Of a stretch of 64,000 nt of DNA, positions 1 through 9,800 are shown piece after piece. Source of the DNA: a virus; the IMG/VR virus record IMGVR_UViG_3300042560_001826, positions 41,122 to 105,121 of that record; one strand, written 5' to 3'. Both the position numbers and the translations under genes were made by a program. Each line of letters starts with the position of its first letter. Within the stretch, counting starts at the first letter, position 1. A model generated the notes under the pieces. That model had not been told where the DNA came from. It worked only from the letters and a program-made list of their open reading frames with translations, and did not search any database.

Positions 1-231
1 ATTAGCAATATTGCTCTCAGAAGTGATTCATATGACAGCAGATTTGGTGCTGGAACTCATTCTGTTGTGATTGCAAGCGACGGTGCTGGTTTTACAAATA
101 GATCATTCTTTGCTGCCGTAAATAGATTCCAAGGATTAAGTTCAGCAAATGCTCCAGCATATAGTGTTCCGGCATCTTCTGGAACTAGAGAGTTGCAATT
201 ATATGTTGAGGATATTGGAGGCGTTGTCTGA
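1..231 (+). CDS. C-terminal end of a probable virion protein (partial)
   Basis: An open frame runs from the first base to a TGA at 229-231 (76 residues, N-terminus outside the window). The fragment is rich in Gly, Ser and Ala with alternating hydrophobic residues, which fits a beta-rich tail or neck protein, but no family is recognisable. Structural identity is inferred from phage context only. Confidence 0.6.
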   Translation: MSNIALRSDSYDSRFGAGTHSVVIASDGAGFTNRSFFAAVNRFQGLSSANAPAYSVPASSGTRELQLYVEDIGGVV

Positions 232-287
232 GAAGATCAACATTAGCATCTCAGAGAGAAGATGTTAAATGGAATGATCGCGCTCCA

Positions 288-653
288 ATGGGTGAAGGTA
301 GTCCAAATTATCGTGGTGGAAAATATATTGATGATAAAGGCTATGTTCGGGTATTAAAACCAGATCACCCAAAAAATATCCGGGGATACACTTATGAGCA
401 TCGGCTTGTAATGGAAAAATATCTTGGAAGATTTTTACAAGCTTGGGAGACTGTACATCACATCAATGAGGTCAAAATAGATAATCGACTGGATAATCTC
501 TTTTTGTGCTCTCATAAAGAACACAGTGCAATACATCGTGAAGGAACTAAATTATCTGACGATCACCGCAATAAGTTGCGCCAGATGGCATATAATAATA
601 AGCCTCATACTAGAAAAAGAAATTTTGCAAAAAATATTCCAAGAAAAAAGTGA
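288..653 (+). CDS. HNH homing-type endonuclease
   Basis: 121 residues. The HNH core is clear: EHRLV around residue 37, VHHIN at 56-60, DNRLDNL at 65-71, then SHKEHSAIH. The N-terminal SPNYRGGKYIDDKGYVRV resembles the strands that precede the HNH in free-standing phage nucleases. Such enzymes cut DNA and spread by homing. The ATG at 288 has no Shine-Dalgarno; the same frame is open upstream to about 210, across the stop of the preceding gene, without another ATG, so the start is uncertain. It sits at the border between structural and replication genes, a common place for such insertions. Confidence 0.85.
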   Translation: MGEGSPNYRGGKYIDDKGYVRVLKPDHPKNIRGYTYEHRLVMEKYLGRFLQAWETVHHINEVKIDNRLDNLFLCSHKEHSAIHREGTKLSDDHRNKLRQMAYNNKPHTRKRNFAKNIPRKK

Positions 654-714
654 AAGTCTGACCGATTTTGCGGAAGTCATATGGTATGATTTCCGTAGGA
701 GTTGATAAATCCTT

Positions 715-1884
715 ATGAAAATATGCGAAGCAGAAGGCTGCAATCAGCAGTTTGAACCAAAAGCCGCCAATCACAAATACGCCGACAAAGACTGTCGGAA
801 GTCAATTGATATTGGTGGTCTATGTAAATTTAGAAGAGAGAAAGGACTATTTGAAGTGCCAGTAAATCCAGTAACAGGTGAAGTCCCAAAGACTGATGCC
901 GAACTAAAAGTTGCTTATTCCAAGCTATTAAGTGAATATAAAAAAGTAAAGGAGAAGAGCGACGATTTTGTAGATGCAATATTCAGAGCAGTAAAGGAAG
1001 ATATTAAATCTTCTAAGAGTGTTAAAATTCCAAAACCAAAAATTGCAAAGGGTAAAGGAACGCCTGAAGTTGCTGTTGCAATCCTTTCGGATTGGCAATT
1101 ATCTAAAATTACACCAGATTACAATTCGCAAGTATGTGAAGAAAGAATCTACAAGTTTGCAGAAAAAGTTGTTCATCTGACCAATATTCAGCGTAAAGAT
1201 CATCCAGTCAATGAATTAAGAATATGGGCGCTTGGAGATATTATTGAGGGAGAGCTTATATTCCCTGGGCAATCCTTCCTTGTTGATGGCGGTCTATATC
1301 GCCAAATCACCGTTGATGGTCCTAGGATCATGAAGAATTTTATCAACATTATGTTGGAAAATTTTGAGAAAGTAACATTTGTCGGTGTTATTGGTAATCA
1401 TGGTTCAATCGGTGGAAGAGCCAGAAGAGACCATGACCCAGAGACTAACGGTGATAGAATGCTATACCGCATTACGCAGTTGATGTTTGAAAAAGAACCA
1501 AGAGTGAAGTTTATCATTCCAGATGGAAGAGGTGAGCGTCACTGGTATGCCGTTGATAAGATTGGCAAATATAGGGCTTTGCTATGTCACGGCGATCAAT
1601 TTGGAAGTCTTTCATCTTTCTATGCCTTCCAAAAGAAAGCTTATGGTTGGAAAATTGGTGCGGTTGATGAAGATTTTGATGATATCTATATCGGTCATTT
1701 TCACACCCCAACCAAGATGACATTCAACACTGTTCAGTTAAGAATTTCTGGAAGTCCAGAGTCTGTTAATACCTATGCTGCAGAAACTCTTGCTGCTGTT
1801 GGAAGACCATCACAAACTTTAGTCTTTGTCCATCCAGAAAAAGGATTGGTAACAGCGGAGTATAACTGCTGGCTTGATCAATGA
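715..1884 (+). CDS. Calcineurin-like metallophosphoesterase
   Basis: 389 residues. Metallophosphoesterase motifs appear in order: ILSDWQ (123-128), GDIIEGE (from 174), GNHG (227-230), HGDQFG (from 292) and GHFHTP (328-333). The first motif has D-W-Q instead of the usual D-x-H. The N-terminus carries cysteines (C4, C9, about C27 and C37) that could form a zinc finger, an unusual addition to this fold. Phage relatives are often annotated as DNA repair exonucleases or phosphoesterases; the substrate cannot be read from sequence. A TAGGAG lies 13 bases before the ATG. The end overlaps the next gene by 4 bases. Confidence 0.85.
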   Translation: MKICEAEGCNQQFEPKAANHKYADKDCRKSIDIGGLCKFRREKGLFEVPVNPVTGEVPKTDAELKVAYSKLLSEYKKVKEKSDDFVDAIFRAVKEDIKSSKSVKIPKPKIAKGKGTPEVAVAILSDWQLSKITPDYNSQVCEERIYKFAEKVVHLTNIQRKDHPVNELRIWALGDIIEGELIFPGQSFLVDGGLYRQITVDGPRIMKNFINIMLENFEKVTFVGVIGNHGSIGGRARRDHDPETNGDRMLYRITQLMFEKEPRVKFIIPDGRGERHWYAVDKIGKYRALLCHGDQFGSLSSFYAFQKKAYGWKIGAVDEDFDDIYIGHFHTPTKMTFNTVQLRISGSPESVNTYAAETLAAVGRPSQTLVFVHPEKGLVTAEYNCWLDQ

Positions 1885-2120
1885 AAAAGATTAATATTCC
1901 GGAGTTAAAAGCGTATTATCTTCAACACGATATTCGTTGCTCGCATTGCAATAATAAAATGTTGGCAGGTGTTCAATATTATGCCCTTAAAACAATGTGG
2001 GTTGAATTCTCATGCGTTGGTTGTGCAAGAGGTGGAGATATTGAATTAAAGAAACTTAACGGTATCCTTAGAGAGTTTAACTTTCTACCTGTTAGGGAAC
2101 GCTATGTTGTTTCAGAATAA
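1881..2120 (+). CDS. Small zinc-ribbon-like protein
   Basis: 79 residues starting in an ATGA overlap with the phosphoesterase, so probably translationally coupled. It has two CxxC pairs (CSHC near residue 20, CVGC near 47), consistent with one zinc site. No named family is recognised. It lies in the replication operon, and a nucleic-acid-binding role is only inference. Confidence 0.75.
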   Translation: MKKINIPELKAYYLQHDIRCSHCNNKMLAGVQYYALKTMWVEFSCVGCARGGDIELKKLNGILREFNFLPVRERYVVSE

Positions 2121-2541
2121 AGTTATCACCAATAAATTTTATATCTATGCCAATCATTTTGTTAAGGTAAAGAGAATCAATAAAAGCACAGCAAAGATTA
2201 CACTTGTCAATCTTCTTGACAACTCAATCATTGATATTCCATCAGAATCTTCAGATTTGTTGCTTAGAAGGATCTATACCGTAGGAGAAGTTGCTAAGAT
2301 AGTTGGCAGACAACCAAATACGCTTCGTAAATACGAGCGAAAAAATCTTATTACCTCACCAAAAAAATTTGGTGAAGCATATAAGGGCTATAAAAACTGG
2401 AGATATTATCAGGAATCTGATGTCTATGATATTGTTGAGTTTTTTAACAATAGAGTGCAAGGCAGACCTGTTAATAAATCGCGTGGCTTTGTAGCAACAA
2501 CTATAAAAACATTAAACCAAAAAGTCAAACTACACAAATAG
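2104..2541 (+). CDS. MerR-like helix-turn-helix protein
   Basis: 145 residues. The middle part (YTVGEVAKIVGRQPNTLRKYE, about 60-80, followed by a wing ending WRYYQESDVYDIVEFFN) matches the MerR/excisionase winged-helix pattern. The first 55 residues look like a small beta-rich module. The ATG overlaps the previous gene by 17 bases; a later start cannot be excluded. Likely a DNA-binding regulator; its target is unknown. Confidence 0.75.
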   Translation: MLFQNKVITNKFYIYANHFVKVKRINKSTAKITLVNLLDNSIIDIPSESSDLLLRRIYTVGEVAKIVGRQPNTLRKYERKNLITSPKKFGEAYKGYKNWRYYQESDVYDIVEFFNNRVQGRPVNKSRGFVATTIKTLNQKVKLHK

Positions 2542-2549
2542 GAGACAAC

Positions 2550-2756
2550 ATGAAAGAAAATAACGGCACAGAAATCTGGGCATCAATTGGCATTACCAAG
2601 AATCTTGGTAACTATGAATCTCTCCGCCTTGATGCCGGTGCAAGAACATCAGCAAAATCTCTTGATGATGCAGAAGCTTGGTCAAAGCTCTGGGAGTCTA
2701 TTGATTCTCAGATTGAAGCTAAACTGCAAGAACTTGATAATGAAAAACAGTCATAA
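2550..2756 (+). CDS. Small hypothetical protein
   Basis: 68 residues, preceded by a good AGGAGA ribosome site. The N-terminus (EIWASIGITKNLGNYESLRLDAG) resembles small phage proteins with a strand-strand-helix layout; the C-terminal half is an acidic helix. Function unknown. The last 17 bases overlap the WhiB-like gene. Confidence 0.75.
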   Translation: MKENNGTEIWASIGITKNLGNYESLRLDAGARTSAKSLDDAEAWSKLWESIDSQIEAKLQELDNEKQS

Positions 2757-3045
2757 TCAAATATGGCAAAGATCTGCTGTTTGTCTCAGAGATAAAAATT
2801 CTTCGTATTGGTTATCATACAACATTGAGCATATAAAATATGCAAAAGAGGGTTGCAAGTCGTGTAGTGTAAAAACGGCATGTCTTGCGAACGCTCTTAG
2901 TCAAGAGTTTTTTATTGGAGTAAACGCTGGCATCTCGGAATGGGATTATTTAAATAAAACATGGAAAGAGGTGAAAAGTGTCAGAAAAACCAACTGGTCA
3001 AGAAGTGATGCAACACTTCGTAAGCTGTTGCAAGAAGCGAAGTAA
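2740..3045 (+). CDS. WhiB-like iron-sulfur regulator (first copy)
   Basis: 101 residues. Four cysteines have exact WhiB spacing: C15, then C39-x2-C42-x5-C48, followed by GVNAGISEWD in place of the usual G[VI]WGG turn. WhiB proteins bind a [4Fe-4S] cluster and the primary sigma factor, and occur only in actinobacteria and their phages. The ATG at 2740 lies inside the end of the previous gene. The degenerate G-V-N-A-G turn suggests a divergent phage form. It may redirect host sigma-factor transcription (inference). Confidence 0.85.
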   Translation: MKNSHNQIWQRSAVCLRDKNSSYWLSYNIEHIKYAKEGCKSCSVKTACLANALSQEFFIGVNAGISEWDYLNKTWKEVKSVRKTNWSRSDATLRKLLQEAK

Positions 3046-3289
3046 GTTATTCGTTCCAGATAGTCCTCGTCAAGAGCAGGTGTGTGATGCACTTGCTGGC
3101 TTCTATAATAGAGAAATATTGTTTGATGCAATTGATGAGTTTACAAAGGTAAATCCGGGACCGTTTATTATCTTTGATTTTGCAGTTCAATCAAAAAAAT
3201 ATATTGACCATGTTACATTAGAAAAGAAATCTAGGAATAACTTCCTTAATATCGTACAAGAAACCAAAAAGAGAATGGAGCAGGAGTGA
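2978..3289 (+). CDS. Hypothetical protein before the DnaB-like helicase
   Basis: 103 residues from a GTG with AGAGGTGAAA upstream; it overlaps the WhiB-like gene by 68 bases and the helicase by 4. Mostly helical and mixed charge. Position directly before the helicase would suit a loader or adaptor, but no loader motif is visible, so this is only a guess. Confidence 0.7.
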   Translation: MSEKPTGQEVMQHFVSCCKKRSKLFVPDSPRQEQVCDALAGFYNREILFDAIDEFTKVNPGPFIIFDFAVQSKKYIDHVTLEKKSRNNFLNIVQETKKRMEQE

Positions 3290-4503
3290 ACTACGAAGTT
3301 AGGTTACTTAATGCAATTGTTGATAGCGGAAACTACATTGAGGCGATAAGTGAAGGCGCTGAAAATGTATTTCTAGAATACAGAGACATTTGGAGCTTTG
3401 TTGTAAAGCATCATGATGAGCATGGTAAAACCCCGTCAAAAGATACTATAAAGCACCACTTCCCAGAATTTGATTTTGTTTCAACTCCGGAGCCTTTAAA
3501 GTACTATCTTGATGAAGCAAAGCGTGAATCTCTTGCATATCAAACAAGAGTAATTGTTTCTAAGTCCAATAACATTTTAAATGAACTTGGTGCAAAAGAT
3601 GCGCTGTCTTTCTTGATGGAGCAAACATCAAAGCTCTATAAGTTCTCTAGCAGTCTTAAAGATAGCGATTTGGCTGGTGAGTGGCAAGATCGTGTAAAAG
3701 ACTTGCGTGAGCGTTCTGAACGCGATCAAAGTGATTTTATTGGCATCCCAAGTGGTATCAGTGTAATTGATAAAACATTTGGAGGTTGGCAACCGGGTGA
3801 CTTTATCGTGTTGCTTGGATGGACAGGGGTTGGTAAATCATTTATTGCAAGATTATTTGCAGTGAATGCATGGAGGGCCGGATATAGACCTTTGATTATC
3901 TCTCTTGAGATGAATAAACAACAAGAAGGTCAACGACTTGATACATTGCTAACTAATGGAGATACCTCATTTAACAATACCGACTTGGTTCGTGCAAATC
4001 CAGCAATTGTTGAAGCCTACGAAGAATGGGCTCAAAAAACATTTGAGGGCAAGCACCCAATTCATCTTGTTACATCAGAGGGGCTTGAGGCAGCAGATCA
4101 AATGATGGTGCAAGCCAAGATTGATCAATATCATCCTGATATTGTTATTCTTGACTATCATGGTTTGTTTGATGATGCATCAGGTGCCAAGACGGAAACT
4201 GAGAAAGCAAAGAATCTTTCTAAGGCATTTAAACGATTGGCTGTAAAAAATGCAGTGCCAATCATTGATGTTGCTGCAGTAACAATGTCTGAAGGTCACT
4301 CAGAAAGACCGCCAGAGCTTGAAGAGGTCGCTTGGAGTAAACAGTTGGCTTATGATGCTGACTTGGTGTTGGCTATCCATAGAGAGCCATCATCTGATTT
4401 ATTTCAAGTGGTATCAAGAAAAGTAAGAAGAGCAACGCATTTTGCATTCTATCTTAGATGGAATCTAGAGACCGGTAAATGGTCAGAGGAGTGGGATTTC
4501 TAA
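3286..4503 (+). CDS. DnaB-like replicative DNA helicase
   Basis: 405 residues, GTG start in a GTGA overlap with the preceding stop. An N-terminal helical domain (about 1-120) is followed by a RecA-like ATPase: GIPSGISVIDKTFGGW, Walker A GWTGVGKS (178-185), LIISLEM, Walker B-like DIVILDYHG, and a C-terminal DADLVLAIHRE segment. This is the family's standard order and slightly shorter than bacterial DnaB. It should unwind DNA at the phage fork together with the primase encoded just downstream. Confidence 0.93.
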   Translation: MNYEVRLLNAIVDSGNYIEAISEGAENVFLEYRDIWSFVVKHHDEHGKTPSKDTIKHHFPEFDFVSTPEPLKYYLDEAKRESLAYQTRVIVSKSNNILNELGAKDALSFLMEQTSKLYKFSSSLKDSDLAGEWQDRVKDLRERSERDQSDFIGIPSGISVIDKTFGGWQPGDFIVLLGWTGVGKSFIARLFAVNAWRAGYRPLIISLEMNKQQEGQRLDTLLTNGDTSFNNTDLVRANPAIVEAYEEWAQKTFEGKHPIHLVTSEGLEAADQMMVQAKIDQYHPDIVILDYHGLFDDASGAKTETEKAKNLSKAFKRLAVKNAVPIIDVAAVTMSEGHSERPPELEEVAWSKQLAYDADLVLAIHREPSSDLFQVVSRKVRRATHFAFYLRWNLETGKWSEEWDF

Positions 4504-4688
4504 TGGATAATATCGTTACAGGAGTAGCAGTTGATATTGAAACAATAGCAAGGTTAAGACCTTGGCTAGAAGATGAAGCAAAAAGAAAAAACGGATTCAA
4601 AGGGCCGACAAAACTATTTACAGATTATGATAAAGACAAGAACCTATTCAAATTTAAAATCGTATTCGCAGATGAATCTAAGGGATGA
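4503..4688 (+). CDS. Small hypothetical protein between helicase and primase
   Basis: 61 residues, starting in a TAATG overlap with the helicase and ending inside the primase start. Hydrophilic, no recognisable domain. Its position suggests a replication accessory (inference). Confidence 0.65.
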   Translation: MDNIVTGVAVDIETIARLRPWLEDEAKRKNGFKGPTKLFTDYDKDKNLFKFKIVFADESKG

Positions 4689-5568
4689 TATTGAGAGCTT
4701 TCTTGAGGAATATCATTTAGATATTCATTCCTCAAGCGGTTCTGAATATGTGATCTTTTGTCCATTCCATAAGAATGTAAATACGCCATCATTCTATATC
4801 AATTCAGGCACAGGATTGTGGCAATGCTTTAATCCATCGTGTGGTAAAAAAGGCAACTTTAGACAGCTGTATCGCCATGTTACAGGTCGCTCTTTTGAAT
4901 CTAAAGTCAAGCTTGATCCAGTAGAATTACAGAGTGTTATTGATGCCGGATTTATTGTTCAAAAGGAAAAAGATATTGATATCTCTGCAATAGGGGTTGA
5001 CTATAATAGTTTAGATGGCATTAAGAAAGTTCAACAGTTTATTGATAGAGGACTTAGCCCTAAGACCCTTCAGTATTTTGAGATTGGCTTTTCTGAAATC
5101 AAAAATAGAATTGTAATTCCTGTAAGAAATCATCAGTATAAGATTGTTGGCCTTATTGGTCGGGCTATATCTAAAGAGCAGGAGCCTCGCTATCTCTATA
5201 ACAAAGGTTTTAAAAGAGCAGATGTATTGTTTAATATTCAAAATGCAAAACATTACACAGATGTAATTGTTGTTGAAGGCAGTGTTGATGCAATGAAGGT
5301 TTATGAGGCTGGATTCCCAAATGTTGTTGCTACACTTGGTGCTCAAGTTTCAAACTATCAAGGCTCTCTGCTACGAAAATATTTTGACAGCATCACTATT
5401 TTTTCTGACGCAGATGACGCTGGCAACGCTATGCGAGATGCTATAATGGGTTTGTGCAGGGGGAAAAAAATCTACTCTGCACAAATATCAGCAGGATGTA
5501 AAGATCCTGGTGATATGAATATAACAGAAATAACAAACAGTATAAACAGCAAAAATAACATCATATAG
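4672..5568 (+). CDS. DnaG-like DNA primase
   Basis: 298 residues. An N-terminal zinc finger (CPFH near 30, CFNPSC near 50-56) is followed by a TOPRIM domain: VVEGSVDAMK (from 201) carries the catalytic Glu and SDADDAG (245-251) the paired acidic residues. The C-terminal helicase-interaction domain of cellular DnaG is missing, as in many phage primases. I chose the ATG at 4672 because the conserved domain begins there. Synthesises RNA primers with the upstream helicase. Confidence 0.9.
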   Translation: MNLRDDIESFLEEYHLDIHSSSGSEYVIFCPFHKNVNTPSFYINSGTGLWQCFNPSCGKKGNFRQLYRHVTGRSFESKVKLDPVELQSVIDAGFIVQKEKDIDISAIGVDYNSLDGIKKVQQFIDRGLSPKTLQYFEIGFSEIKNRIVIPVRNHQYKIVGLIGRAISKEQEPRYLYNKGFKRADVLFNIQNAKHYTDVIVVEGSVDAMKVYEAGFPNVVATLGAQVSNYQGSLLRKYFDSITIFSDADDAGNAMRDAIMGLCRGKKIYSAQISAGCKDPGDMNITEITNSINSKNNII

Positions 5569-5576
5569 GAGAAAAC

Positions 5577-6221
5577 ATGACATTCACATCAGTTAAAACA
5601 CTAAAAGACTTGGAGAAGCAAGTCGCCCCTACACAGGGTAAAAGCGGAGCGAAGAAGTTCTTTTCTCTGCAATCAGGAGATTCCTTCAAGATTAGATTCT
5701 TGCAGGAGCTTACTGAAGATAGCACAAACTACAACGATAAGGCTGGAACTGGAATTACGGTCCCGGTTATTGTTTCGCCAGTAAACTGGAAATGGAAGGT
5801 TGCTTCCACATCCTCTCTGGAGAAGTTCAATTATCGTTGCTGGGGTAGCGAGCAAGCTGTCCATGATAAAGCTTGGAGAGCAAAGCCGCACTTGCTTATC
5901 AATGTTGCCGTTGAGGTTGAGCCAAACAAATGGGAAGCCAGAGTTTTGGATACGACATTCAATCAGCGCCACATTGGTTTGACTCTTTTGGAATACGCAA
6001 AGGAGTTCGGAACAATCACCGACCGTTACTATAAGTATTCCAGAACAGGTTCTGGTGCTTCAGACACTAATTACAGTCTTATTCCGCTGGCAGTTGGTGA
6101 ACCTAACGATCAAATCAAGGAATTGACCTTGCATGATCTTGGCAATGTTTATATGACACTGCCTTACGAAAAGCAACAGGTGTACCTGACAACTGGTGAA
6201 TTGGCTAAGGATAGCTGGTAA
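5577..6221 (+). CDS. Probable single-stranded DNA-binding protein
   Basis: 214 residues, strong AGGAGA site. The beta-rich sequence beginning around FFSLQSGDSFKIRFLQEL, with many aromatic residues (WKWK, FNYRCWG), resembles OB-fold phage SSBs. Position between primase and polymerase supports this. It lacks an obvious long acidic tail. Family assignment is by pattern, not by a decisive motif. Confidence 0.7.
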   Translation: MTFTSVKTLKDLEKQVAPTQGKSGAKKFFSLQSGDSFKIRFLQELTEDSTNYNDKAGTGITVPVIVSPVNWKWKVASTSSLEKFNYRCWGSEQAVHDKAWRAKPHLLINVAVEVEPNKWEARVLDTTFNQRHIGLTLLEYAKEFGTITDRYYKYSRTGSGASDTNYSLIPLAVGEPNDQIKELTLHDLGNVYMTLPYEKQQVYLTTGELAKDSW

Positions 6222-6228
6222 TAGAGCA

Positions 6229-6302
6229 GGGGGCATAGCTCAATTGGCTAGAGCATCTGCTTTGCAAGCAGAAGGTTAAGGGTTCAATTCCCTTTGCCTC
6301 CA
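6229..6302 (+). tRNA. tRNA-Ala (TGC)
   Basis: 74 bases form a full cloverleaf: acceptor GGGGGCA with TGCCTCC (one G-T pair), D-arm TAGCTCAATTGGCTAGAGC, anticodon loop TTTGCAA with anticodon TGC, and T-loop GGTTCAATTCC. Discriminator A; CCA is not encoded. Reads GCA/GCG codons. It lies 8 bases after the SSB-like gene and 14 before the HAD gene, so is likely processed from a polycistronic transcript. Confidence 0.95.
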
Positions 6303-6315
6303 CGAAAGGAATAAA

Positions 6316-6858
6316 ATGCAACTTGTAAATAAGGCGATTGCGCTTGATCTTGATGGCGTGATTGCTGATATCGCTACGACCATGCTATCTGTTATGGATA
6401 GCCGTGGTATGCCAGCAGAGGAAATAGATCTTGAATCTTGGCTCATCTCAGATACAAAAGATGAAGAGATTCTCAAGATATTTAATGAACCACTATTTTG
6501 GAAAAATATGAAGCCGTACCAAGATGCATGGCATCAAGTTAATTATTGGTTTGCACTTGGTTACGATATTCATATTGTTACAGCAAGAAGGCAACCTAAT
6601 GCCGTATTGCAAACAGAGCCTTGGCTAAACGATTGGAATATAAACACGAGAGCACCGATTTTTTCCAAAATGGGTGATAAGATTTCTCATATTAAAAAAA
6701 TAGATCCGCTTTTCGTGGTGGAAGATAACCCCAAGGAAATTAGAATTTTACAAGAAGCGGGGGTGAAATGTTATTTAAGAGCGCAAAGCTATAACCAGAA
6801 ATACTGGAATGAATTTGACACTATTGAATCACTATACGACATTGATTTGGAGAAATAA
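6316..6858 (+). CDS. HAD-family phosphatase / 5'-nucleotidase-like
   Basis: 180 residues. HAD motif I ALDLDGV (D11 nucleophile, D13), motif II IVTARR near 94, and a late acidic motif FVVEDNPKEI. The compact size fits 5'(3')-deoxyribonucleotidase-like phage enzymes that act on nucleoside monophosphates. Substrate not established. ATG preceded by AAAGGA; overlaps the polymerase start (TAATG). Confidence 0.8.
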   Translation: MQLVNKAIALDLDGVIADIATTMLSVMDSRGMPAEEIDLESWLISDTKDEEILKIFNEPLFWKNMKPYQDAWHQVNYWFALGYDIHIVTARRQPNAVLQTEPWLNDWNINTRAPIFSKMGDKISHIKKIDPLFVVEDNPKEIRILQEAGVKCYLRAQSYNQKYWNEFDTIESLYDIDLEK

Positions 6859-9800
6859 TGAGCAACTTTGTTCACCTGCATTGCCATTCTGAATACTCAC
6901 TGCTTGATGGGATGTCAACGCCAGAAGAGATTGCTAAAATTACAAGCATTAATGGTCAATATGCTGCCGCAATTACAGACCATGGTTCAATGGCTGGCGT
7001 ACTTCGTTTTCAAGAGGCATGTGTTTCTAATAATGTAAAACCTCTCTTTGGTGTTGAAGCATATTTTGTTCCTTCAATTAGTCGTGATGATGATGGCAAA
7101 CATGAAAGACATCACCTAATTTTGCTTGCTAAGACAAATACCGGTCTTGAAAAACTTTTTAAGATGTCTAAGATTGGTTGGACAGACAATTTTTATTATA
7201 AGCCAAGAATTGATTTTGCTCTCTTGGAAGATTTGGTTGATGATGACATTATTGCATTATCTGGGTGCATGGCTAGTTCCATATGTAGAGCTATTGAGGC
7301 AGATAACTTCTCTAGGGCAGAAGAATTGTCGGAACGGTTCATAAAGATTTTTAAAGATGACTTCTACTATGAAGTCCAAGCTTGGAACAGTAAGAAGATT
7401 AACGATGGCATCATGCAATTGGCAAGCACCTATAATAAAAAACTGGTTGCAACTGCTGACTGCCACTTCCCCAGCGCACACGATAAAGGTTGTGAAGAAG
7501 TCCTGCTGTGCGTATCCCAATATCCTGGGTTCTCTCCAGCGGTATTAAGACATGCTGAGCAAGAGGCTGCAAAGTTTGATAAAGCCGAAACGGATATCGT
7601 AAAGAAGATTAATAAGATGTACCCAGATCGCCAATTACGATTTGATGAGATTAATCCTTATGTTGCCAAAGCAGAAGAGATTGCAGGATGGTTTAAGGAT
7701 GCCGGGTATGACCGTTCAGATATCTTAGACAATACTCTTGAGGTGGCCGAGAAATGTACTGCAAGCGTACAAAAGCGTCGTAACCTTTTGCCAAAGTATA
7801 TGAAGTCGTTGAACTCTGATGACTATCTCAAGGAGATGGCTGAATTCCGACTCAAGGAGCTGGGTCTGGGGGATGAGTATAAGACTCGACTCTATGAAGA
7901 ACTGGGGATTATCAAACAGCTTGGCTTTGCTGATTACTTCTTGATCGTCTGGGACTTGGTGAAATGGGCAGACAATAACGGTATCGGTAGGGGTACAGGC
8001 AGAGGTTCGGTTGGCGGTAGTGTGCTGGCGTATTTGCTGGAGATTACCAAGGTTGATCCTGTGAAATACAATCTGCTGTTTGCACGATTTATCAATGCAG
8101 AGCGCAACGACTATCCCGATATTGACTTGGACTTTGAAGATAAGAGGCGAACAGAGGTGCGGTCTTATCTTGTTGAGCGCTGGGGTAAAGATAATGTTGC
8201 GGCAATCACCACCTACGGCACATATAAGCCCAAGAGTGCGGTCAAAGATGTCGCTCGCGTTCTACAAGTTCCGTACAAGGAAACCAATAACATCACGCCG
8301 TATTTTGAGACCATTGAAGAATTGCAGACCACGCAAAAGGGCAAATTGTTTTGTTCAAAGTATCCCGATGTGCCAAAGTTTGCCAAACGGCTGGAAGGGC
8401 GTATCCGTAACGCAGGCGTACACGCTGCCGGTATGGTCGTATCGTCAATTCCACTTACACAAGTCTGCCCAATTGAGACACGCAAGGATACCGATGGTGA
8501 GGGCAGGGCGGTTGTCACAGCTTTTGACATGACCGATGCAGAAGCAGTCGGGCTTATTAAAATAGATATCTTGGGTCTTCGCACCGTATCTGTCATTAAA
8601 GACGCTCTAGCGATGATTAGGAAGCGCTATGGCACTGATGTAGAAGCACTTTCGTTGGGGTTAGATGATCCCGAAGTATACCGAAACTTTAATGATGGCA
8701 ATACCGTTGGCGTATTCCAGACCGATGCTGCTGCCTATCGTAATCTTATTGAGCGTATGGGTATTGACAACTTCAACGACCTTGTAGTGTCAAACGCTCT
8801 AGTTAGACCCGGCGCTTTGCTCTCACAGGGTGAGCGCTATATTAACTGCAAGAGGGGAGTCGATCCTGCCTATTATCCAGATGAGTCAGTTAGGGCAATT
8901 CTGGAAGAGACATACGGTACGGTTATTTTCCAAGAGCAGTTGATGCAAATGTGTGTGAAGCTGTCTGGTTTTTCATGGTCGGATGCTGATAAATTGCGTA
9001 AGATTATCGGTAAGAAGCGTGATGCCGCTGAGTTTGAGCAATACAAGGATAAGTTTATTAACAACTCAATCTTGCCTAAATCAGAGGCAAAGCAGATGTG
9101 GTCAGAGTTTGAGCTTTCTGCTTTGTATATGTTCAATAAATCTCACGCTGTTGCTTATTCAATGTTGTCTTATCAAACGATGTGGCTAAAGGTCAACTAT
9201 CCGTCTGAATATCTTTGGGCTTTATTGTTCAATGAAGATGTCGGTGAAAAGATCACTGCCTATCTCATGGAAGCACAGCGTTTGAATATCCCAATTTTGC
9301 CACCGGATGTTAATCTATCTGATGAATTCTTCTCAATTGATTACACAGGAGAAAAGCCAGCCATTCGTTTTGGTCTATCCAATGTGTTGTCATGCGGTCG
9401 GGCAGCAATTGCAGAAATCCTTGCTAAGCGACCATTTAATTGTTATGAGGAGTTTGATGCAAAATGCTCAAAGAGTGCGGTTAAAAAGCCGTTGAGGGAA
9501 AACTTTGACAAGGTTGGGGCTTTCGCTTCCCTTGGATATGTCTCTCAGTTTGACCATAAACGATATTATTTGCCGATACTTGGTTTCTCAATTGAAGACA
9601 CTGAGAAGAATGAGATTGACAATGTTGTTGATAAACTAGTTGACTTCCATGAGACAAACTCGCCACTGATGCTAGTGAAGGCAATTGTTAGATCGACTAA
9701 AAAGACACCGCAATATCTCCGTGTTGAGTTGGAAGATTTGTCCGGCTCGGCAACAATATTTGCTGAACGCAATACTGAGCTCTCAACAAGAGATCATATC

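Noticed and set aside
8213-8596. 127-codon minus-strand frame inside the polymerase
   Set aside because: Antisense of a well-conserved DnaE region without promoter or ribosome site.
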